From Phoronis ovalis (lineage: Eukaryota > Phoronida > Phoronidae), in the NCBI GenBank assembly GCA_028565635.1, contig JAOXYB010042593.1:1-12772 (forward strand): a stretch of DNA of 12,772 bases. Reading direction: 5' to 3'. Both the position numbers and the translations under genes were made by a program. Below the pieces are notes generated by a model. It was not told the origin of the DNA. It worked only from the letters and a program-made list of their open reading frames with translations, and ran no database searches. Shown one piece after another: positions 8,301 through 12,772 of this stretch; position 1 is the stretch's first letter, and each line of letters starts with the position of its first letter.

Positions 8301-11300
8301 AAAACAAAGATTCGCCCTATACAGTCAATAAGAAGCAAATATATTACTAATCAGGAAAATGCACAACATAACAGCTGTCATAAATTTTGAGATACTATCT
8401 GTCCTTTAAAGCTCAAGGTCATTTGATGTGCAGTCATCACAAACATGCATGTTAGACTTGAAACAAAGTTTCTGTCATAATATTCAAGACACAGGCAATA
8501 TAGCATACTTGGTAAACAAATATTGCCAGCAGTCAGCCAGTGCAGGGTTAAAAAACACTTAACCGGTTATATAGTTACAGTGAGTATGTTTTAACTATTT
8601 AAGCCAACTGTAGAGTCAACTAAACATATGCATTTGTTTTCATATAGATGGTACCTTATTGTGCAATTTTCTGAGATTTACAGATTAATCTGAGATGCCA
8701 TAAAATAGCCTATAAGTTAGTATATTTTTTGTGCACAGAACATTTTTAATTGTGTTTTGTTTTTGTTTCAAAAGATGGACTGCTTAATATGGCATGCTTA
8801 ATTTGCTTATATTCATAATCGCAACAAACTGTAAACAAATTATGTCTTTTAGGTAAATCAAACATACTTAATATAAACTATATACATATCTACATCTAAT
8901 TTATAAATATCAAATTAGTTTGTTAGTAATTAGAGACAGAAAGCAATATACAGGCCAAATAGAAATATAAAGACTAAATAGGAATATAAATACTACAGGA
9001 TACAAATATACAGACTAGATAGAAAATATATAGACTAAATGCCCACTTGCTGCTTCAGTAAATCTTCACTTTGTTTCTGGTTATGTTTTATTGTAGAGTC
9101 CATTTCTGTGCTTGATTCCTCACTATCCATTACATTTTGCCTCACAGCAACACTTCTGTGCACCTCTGGTTCAGTGTGGCTGTTTTTTAATGCAGTTTTA
9201 TTTGCATTGTTACTGTTTGATGCGCTTTCATCTGATGTACAAGCTTCAGATCTATAAAACATAAAATTTGTTAGGTGTAGCAAGAATTTTCAAAAATTTG
9301 TCTAAATAAATATATAATAAATGTGAATTTTTGTTATTGGAAATACTTCATTGTAATTGTAGATTAATCATATTATTATGCAATTCTTCCTCCAGTCTTG
9401 TAAGCATTAAAGCAATTTTGGTAATAATGAAGTACCTTGTTGTGGCTACTTGTTCATTTTTGTTATCAGCCAAGATACCTTCCTCAGGGTCTTTAGGTCT
9501 GACACGACCATTTTTCTTGGTCATTTTAGGAACTTTATGAGCCATCATAAGTTTTTGTTGAGCTTGTTCTTTTTTCTTTTTTATCCTAAAAGTTCACAAA
9601 AACACCATGAAAACATAAAAAAGAAAGTGGTTAAATGTAAAAATTCTTATTACCATACAGGTTAGTAACATGCAAGCTAAATTTGTACAAAGTTGGAAAT
9701 TTCAATATATGCATAATATGGTGCTCCTTCTCTAGTGTATAACATAAAAACAGTAAATACTGAGAATTTTGGAATTCCTATGCACAACTTTGTATGTTTG
9801 TTAGAATAAGTTTTCTTCATTGTATCATAACATAACTTTGTCAGATTAGAGATTAATGAATGCTTATTGCTTTTGCATATCCATTTTACTGATATATTTA
9901 ACAGTGGTTAATTTCATGGCAAAGTACTGAATCTTAATTGCATTAAGGCAAATTTTTTTAGTATGACCATAAAGCATGATATTTGATTAAGTGATTCTTT
10001 TTGATAGGTCAAGTTGATAGAATTATCATGTGATATGTCTAAGGCATAGATTCGCATAACAAATAATTGGTTTATGGTTGCTATGGCAAAGGAATTTGCA
10101 AATGAAATGTTATGGTGTTTTTAATGCATTTCGAGAATCCCTGCATGTTTGTCAAACTATTAACAATTCAGTAACCAAATTAACAAATCTGTTTGCATCA
10201 AACAAAAATTAGATTACAAAGGTAACAAAAATAATTATATTAATAATATCGCAGGAAAAAATCAATTGTTCAGATGATGCTTCTTAGTTTGTAACATTAA
10301 TAAAATTAGCTGGATTGTTTACCAACTATAGTTACAAATATTATAGTACTGTTGTATGCAGTTTTGGTAAAATTTCTTTAAAAACATTTTTTATCAGTTT
10401 GTAATTTCAAAAAGAAAAACATATGTCATGTGTGTAAATGTTAACAAAGCACAATTAGCATGCAACACCTTATAAGCAATTGTTATTAAAACACAGAGAA
10501 TATATGCATGACTTAATTACATGTAGTTGAAATCTAAATACTAGGAGACAATGTAATAATTTTGCACAAGAAATCAAAACGTAAATGAGTAGTATAGCTA
10601 TTTAAGTAAGCAGCTAATTTTGGTATTTGTATATTCAATATGTCAAATGAAAGTTGACTTTATACAGAAGCAAAGCAATCAAGACATGTAAATTTTTGTG
10701 AGTTGATAAAGCAGGGATTCCAAACATCTTACCGCAACTGTCTGTATTTCATGACACATAATGAAATAAAAAAGCAGAAAAAAACATAAGTGTCTTACAA
10801 CATTTATAGATGCAAATTAAAAATTTTGTGCGTGATCATATAGTTAAAGTTACAAAGAAAGTACCAAAGCTGTGTAGATTGTTGTTTTTTCTTTTTACGT
10901 GTTTCATCCTCTTGTTGTTCACTAAATGTTGAATTGCATACTTGTTACAAGGGCAACTTGACCTGTATATTAACATATTACCCAGGACACAATATGAAGA
11001 GGCTTTTTATCTATTAGACACACAAATAATTATGTATGTACATTCTGGGTGATATAAACAGTACGTACAACATATGAAAAACTCATACATTCTGGTTAGA
11101 ATTTGGGCAACACACTGTTTTCCACAAAGGATATCAATTAAATAAATACAATTGGCTATATTGAGCCCAAAATTCATCCTTTTTACTACATTGCATAAAA
11201 GATAATTATGCAAAACAATGATATTATATAGTACTGGTATATGTGGTGTGTTTATCTGTCTTATACTCACCTTAAACATTGTAATACCAGTGCAATGATG

Positions 11301-12428
11301 ACTATAATTAAAAATGATGCAATAGCAACAGGTATCATTATGCTATTCATGTCATCTGGAAACTTGTTGTAATGTGTACCATCTACATTTTCAATGGAAT
11401 AGCCAGTAGATATTTTTACTGCTTCTCTTGATTCAACAATGATTTCTACAAACAAAGATTATGCATGAAAATTGGCTTCAAAGATTCCACAGTCTCTAAT
11501 TTTTAAACATTTTCCTGCATAGAATTCAATAGAAATTGTCCAGAAATGCCAAATTTACCATTAAAAATGTTCCATACTTGGCATTTCAGGGATATTACAA
11601 TACATGTGAGATAAAACACAATTTATGAAAAAAATATTGTTTTCAGTAAGATTTTATCGTCATCAGTTTATGTTGCATACAGAGTGATTACTATAGGATA
11701 GTATCTTTGTTGGCTTAGACAAATTTTTGAAGCTTTTAACCTTTAACAATTCTAAAACAACACTTAAGGACATTTTGTCAGGTAAAAGATTAAATTTTTA
11801 GTATTCATTTTTTAATCTCATTTCACATTAAAAAGGTAAACCAAATGAAATTATTACAAACAGTATTATTTTTTTTAGTTAATATATATATTATATAATA
11901 TAAGAAATGTTAACCTTTTAGAACTGTCTTTGGTATTATAGCAGTACCCAATAATGGACTGACGTAAAACTTTAATTTCATGTTTCCTCCTTCAGAATTA
12001 GCTGGATAATTGTCAGTATACACAATCTCATCTGCTGAGATAGCACTATAAGAGAAAAAACACTATGTTGTAAACAAAAATTATCAGAATAAAAATACTC
12101 ATTCATTGTATAAAGAAGTGTAATGTCCAAGGCAAAGATTTCTTTACAAGTACACAATTACATACTGATAAGCAGAAAAGTTGCCTTTGTGCATTTTCAG
12201 GATTAGTTACAATGTGAATCCACAGGTACTCAAGTAATGAAAGTTATGAAAAATACCCCAGTAATTAGGTGAACATAATCCAAGGTTTTTGAATTTAAAG
12301 TTTATGACTTACCCATCATCTTCCATGCCACATGCCAGGTGGGAACTAGGTATGTTTTTATTACAAAAAGCTGTTACTTTCTCTGCTAAGGTACTTTTAA
12401 ATTTATCATCAGAACCAGAAGAACCCCA
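5044..12428 (-). CDS. Gene B: single-pass membrane protein with long basic cytoplasmic tail (3' part)
   Basis: Nine exons chain with matching phases: 12428-12313, 12045-11915, 11445-11271, 10921-10865, 9585-9436, 9251-9047, 6630-6378, 6148-5945 and 5315-5044. They give 520 visible residues; the 5' end lies beyond the window. Residues 1-117 are an ectodomain fragment with two cysteines (FCNK, ACGM). Residues ~118-137 are one hydrophobic helix. Residues 141-520 form the tail, with Lys/Arg clusters (RKKKK, IKKKK, KKQKRKKKDKKKKRK, RRR, KKRRRKK), NPSY at 353-356 (an NPxY-type PTB/adaptor motif) and C-terminal STEL (class I PDZ-ligand pattern). The orientation, ectodomain outside, is inferred from the basic residues after the helix. 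I do not recognise the family. The last three exons and their link to exon 6 are less certain than the first five. Confidence 0.7.
5316..5944 (-). other. Gene B last intron
   Basis: This 629-base intron has donor TTAT|GTAAAG on the minus strand at 5945/5944 and acceptor TTTAG at 5316-5317. It is AT-rich. The only notable item is the perfect palindrome at 5671-5682. An 85-codon plus-strand frame (5732-5989) runs into the neighbouring exon and looks like chance. Confidence 0.55.
5671..5682. promoter_or_regulatory. MORE-type POU/Oct dimer site
   Basis: ATGCATATGCAT is a perfect 12-base palindrome identical to the MORE element, on which two Oct-1/Oct-family POU proteins are known to dimerise. 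It sits in a gene B intron. In AT-rich DNA chance occurrence is possible, so a regulatory role is only a hypothesis. Confidence 0.35.
5945..6148 (-). CDS. Gene B exon 8 of 9 visible
   Basis: The donor TTAT|GTAAAG lies at 5945/5944. Two acceptors in the same phase are possible, GATAG before 6148 and GCACAG before 6142; neither has a clear pyrimidine tract, so this start is the weakest in the gene. The encoded part reads NNVSNYGQLPKVHLRRRPSH then RKHHEAVLSRDVKNIIESIL and LHEKENDEESL, including an amphipathic helix. Joining to the terminal exon creates a Tyr codon. Confidence 0.55.
6378..6630 (-). CDS. Gene B exon 7 (NPSY motif, Lys-rich cluster)
   Basis: The acceptor TTCCCTTTGCTTAAG precedes 6630 (phase 0) and the donor is AAATAG|GTAAGT at 6378/6377. 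The 253-base exon encodes ASRPLSDNTYHHQAAYANG, a Pro/Ala stretch, the dense basic run KKQKRKKKDKKKKRK, and HDNPSYNIQSEI. NPSY is of the NPxY class bound by PTB-domain or clathrin adaptors in other receptors. A second acceptor 8 bases in (exon from 6622) is phase 2, and a second donor lies 12 bases out (at 6366). Confidence 0.7.
7087..7105. repeat. (TA)n microsatellite
   Basis: Nine uninterrupted TA units lie in an intron of gene B, flanked by AT-rich sequence. Confidence 0.9.
7712..8077. repeat. Inverted repeat pair with octamer core
   Basis: CTATTTGCATGCACTTG (7725-7741) and CAAGTGCATGCAAATAG (8049-8065) are perfect reverse complements over 17 bases. The match extends outward as TGCAATA/TATTGCA with one mismatch. 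Weaker similarity continues outward on both sides (for example GCTCCG near 7594 and CGGAGC near 8161). It could be a MITE, or an inverted duplication of an older element. I saw no clear target duplication. Confidence 0.55.
7999..8244 (-). pseudogene. Unidentified coding-like fragment (no start codon)
   Basis: Eighty-one sense codons lie between an upstream TAG (8245-8247) and TGA (7999-8001) with no early Met. The reading is protein-like: NPRALTLIGQVYRHAPLERC, IVFSVSAFKIPKRDTFFK, HEVPKAVAINYLHALGG, DTNDLIMSHYVNEQ. Base composition is visibly more GC-rich than the flanks. The right arm of the inverted repeat falls on the codons for AINYLHAL, and the plus-strand left arm also reads AIYYLHAL. 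It may be a fragment of a mobile-element gene, a processed gene piece, or an unplaced terminal exon. I cannot name it, and a chance frame is not excluded. Confidence 0.35.
8945..9040. repeat. Minisatellite (~20-23 bp units) at the gene B exon 6 boundary
   Basis: About five degenerate units of the form AATATACAGACTAAATAGAA lie side by side: ATATACAGGCCAAATAGAAA, ATAAAGACTAAATAGGAA, a divergent unit, ATATACAGACTAGATAGAAA and ATATATAGACTAAATG. The last unit contains CTA at 9035-9037, which on the minus strand is the stop codon met if exon 6 is not spliced. Confidence 0.7.
9047..9251 (-). CDS. Gene B exon 6 (Ser/Asn-rich tail); alternative end at 9035
   Basis: The acceptor ATGTTTTATAG precedes 9251. 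The first base completes an Arg codon from exon 5, and the frame reads SEACTSDESASNSNNANK and HRSVAVRQNVMDSEESSTEM then DLLKQQ. A moderate donor CAA|GTGGGC at 9047/9046 ends it in phase 0, matching the phase-0 acceptor at 6630. Without that splice the frame adds VGI and stops at TAG 9035-9037, giving a shorter tail ending QQVGI. Both forms may exist; the Ser-rich sequence suggests a flexible, phosphorylatable linker. Confidence 0.72.
9436..9585 (-). CDS. Gene B exon 5 (basic juxtamembrane tail)
   Basis: The acceptor GTTCACTTTTAG-like tract (GTGAACTTTTAG on the minus strand) precedes 9585 and the donor is ACAAG|GTACTT at 9436/9435. The 150-base exon is phase 2 at both ends and encodes IKKKKEQAQQKLMMAHKVPK, then MTKKNGRVRPKDPEEGILAD and NKNEQVATT. 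It continues the positively charged segment that follows the membrane helix. Being symmetric, it could be skipped in frame. Confidence 0.78.
9586..10864 (-). other. Gene B intron 4
   Basis: This 1.28-kb AT-rich intron shows no coding or repeat structure that I could support. A 9-base segment with good flanking sites (10733-10741) was considered as a microexon and rejected. Confidence 0.6.
10865..10921 (-). CDS. Gene B exon 4 (small, stop-transfer region)
   Basis: This 57-base exon has acceptor CAACATTTAG before 10921 and donor CTTTG|GTACTT at 10865/10864, phase 2 at both ends. It completes a Ser codon after the membrane helix and encodes EQQEDETRKKKKQQSTQL, then a shared Trp codon. RKKKK a few residues after the helix supports a cytoplasmic tail. 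The small size makes it less sure than its neighbours, but it alone links the two phase-2 exons without a stop. Confidence 0.65.
10922..11270 (-). other. Gene B intron 3
   Basis: This 349-base AT-rich intron begins with a near-consensus donor AAG|GTGAGTATAAG (minus strand, 11271/11270). A 90-codon minus frame (11007-11279) overlaps it, ignores the donor and is judged spurious. Confidence 0.7.
11271..11445 (-). CDS. Gene B exon 3 (transmembrane helix)
   Basis: The acceptor TTTGTAG precedes 11445 (phase 1) and the donor is AAG|GTGAGT at 11271/11270 (phase 2). It encodes the end of the ectodomain (IIVESREAVKISTGYSIENV, DGTHYNKFPDDMNS) and the membrane span IMIPVAIASFLIIVIIALVL followed by QCL. 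The span is ~20 hydrophobic residues with acidic residues before it and basic ones after it, fitting an N-outside, single-pass protein. The membrane-proximal cysteine (QCL) is a possible palmitoylation site. Confidence 0.85.
11446..11914 (-). other. Gene B intron 2
   Basis: This 469-base AT-rich intron has donor AAAAG|GTTAAC and acceptor TTTGTAG on the minus strand. It contains an AT-only tract near 11880-11901. Nothing else is recognised. Confidence 0.6.
11915..12045 (-). CDS. Gene B exon 2 (ectodomain)
   Basis: The acceptor TTTCTCTTATAG precedes 12045 (phase 2) and the donor is AAAAG|GTTAAC at 11915/11914 (phase 1). It encodes AISADEIVYTDNYPANSEGG, then NMKLKFYVSPLLGTAIIPK and TVLK. Alternating hydrophobic residues (MKLKFYV) suggest a beta strand, followed by the helix-like start of exon 3. 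A SEA-like or other small membrane-proximal module is possible but not shown. Confidence 0.8.
12313..12428 (-). CDS. Gene B exon 1 visible (ectodomain, two Cys)
   Basis: The acceptor ATTTCATTTCAG precedes 12428 (phase 0) and the donor is GATGATGG|GTAAGT at 12313/12312 (phase 2). It encodes WGSSGSDDKFKSTLAEKVTA, then FCNKNIPSSHLACGMEDDG. The two cysteines, 14 residues apart, could form a disulfide, as expected outside the cell. The exon needs an upstream phase-0 exon beyond the window. Confidence 0.8.
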
Positions 12429-12474
12429 CTGAAATGAAATGTATCAACTTATTTACCTCATTTCAAGTCATACT

Positions 12475-12720
12475 CCCGGGGGGGTGGTCAATATGAAAGT
12501 GGGTACCCATGTTCCAACATGACTTTTCAAAAAATCCCCTAACAAAGTGAAATTCTGCAAAAAATACACCCCTAAGGAAGTGATTTTTTTTTGAAATACA
12601 CCCTAAGGAAGTGGTTTTTTGAAAAAATACACCCCTTAGGAAGTGGATCATGTGATACCTGAACCCTGACCTGACCAATCGTTTGCCGTGTTTTTAAAGG
12701 TCATTCTCAAAATAGCATCA
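12475..12720 (+). repeat. Interspersed repeat, copy 3 (CCCGGGGGGG end, four ~30-nt units)
   Basis: It starts at CCCGGGGGGG (12475-12484), followed by TGGTCAATATGAAAGTGGG. Then come four head-to-tail units with the core AAAATACACCCCTAAGGAAG: a diverged one near 12528 (AAAAAATCCCCTAACAAAG) and three close ones near 12559, 12594 and 12622. The opening words resemble the reverse complement of copy 2 (TGGCCATATTTTAAGATGG). It lies in an intron of gene B, in opposite orientation to copies 1 and 2. The 71-codon minus frame here is made of the units themselves and is not a gene. Confidence 0.7.
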
Positions 12721-12772
12721 ATTCAGGAAGTAACTTTCATATGACGGGGAATACACATTCTGGTAAACATAT

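Larger units (their letters stand above)
6631..9034 (-). other. Gene B long intron between exons 6 and 7
   Basis: This 2.4-kb AT-rich stretch contains a (TA)n tract at 7087-7105, octamer words ATGCAAAT at 6673-6680 and 8056-8063 and ATTTGCAT at 7726-7733, an inverted repeat with arms at 7712-7747 and 8043-8077, and a GC-richer open frame at 7999-8244. I found no exon with good sites and phase that would fit between exons 6 and 7. Confidence 0.5.

Noticed and set aside
9039-9257. Plus-strand frames opposite gene B exons 5 and 6 (9039-9257, 9331-9540, 9450-9665)
   Set aside because: They are antisense shadows of the real exons; the hydrophobic look comes from reading Lys/Asn/Ser codons backwards.
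10733-10741. Nine-base microexon on the minus strand (acceptor AAATACAG, donor GTAAGATG)
   Set aside because: The flanking sites are good, but joining it to the phase-2 end of exon 4 makes TGA. Skipping it gives an open frame with a Trp codon. It could only be a poison exon.
11007-11279. 90-codon Cys-rich minus-strand frame
   Set aside because: It lies in gene B intron 3 and reads through a near-perfect donor; the cysteines come from AT-rich TGT codons.
12528-12648. CRISPR-like spaced repeats
   Set aside because: The units are directly abutting and degenerate with no unique spacers, in eukaryotic intron sequence; they are internal units of an interspersed repeat.

Overview
This is an intron-rich, AT-rich animal nuclear DNA segment. 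The evidence is canonical GT/AG introns with phase-matched exons, AATAAA poly(A) signals, Tc1/mariner-like and low-copy repeat debris, and no bacterial gene organisation. The style of the repeats (C/G-run blocks followed by ~30-nt degenerate units) and a TRADD-N-like domain make a marine invertebrate such as a hemichordate-type deuterostome plausible. The lineage is an inference only.

Two genes converge tail to tail. Gene A (+ strand, 532-3167) is the 3' part of a gene: two symmetric phase-1 exons and a terminal exon encode ~339 visible residues. The first ~125 residues read as a TRADD-N-like adaptor domain and the rest is long helical/coiled-coil sequence. The first intron carries an ~800-bp MITE with 30-bp perfect inverted termini. 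The 3' flank carries a decayed interspersed repeat and a hairpin that presents the poly(A) signal in its loop.

Gene B (- strand, 12428 down to 5044) is the 3' part of a single-pass, type-I-like membrane protein. I could chain nine exons with matching phases into 520 residues: an ectodomain fragment, one transmembrane helix, and a ~380-residue cytoplasmic tail. The tail has five Lys/Arg clusters, an NPSY motif and a C-terminal TEL (class I PDZ-ligand type). It may have alternative ends: an in-frame stop supplied by a minisatellite just past exon 6, and a duplicated donor that would add a stop after exon 7.

The rest is intron and intergenic sequence. It holds three copies of one CCCGGG-ended repeat family (1-226, 3230-3541, 12475-12720), a (TA)n tract, a minisatellite, and an inverted repeat beside a GC-richer open frame at 7999-8244. 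A perfect octamer-dimer (MORE-type) palindrome lies in the last intron of gene B. No RNA genes, CRISPR arrays or autonomous transposons were seen.
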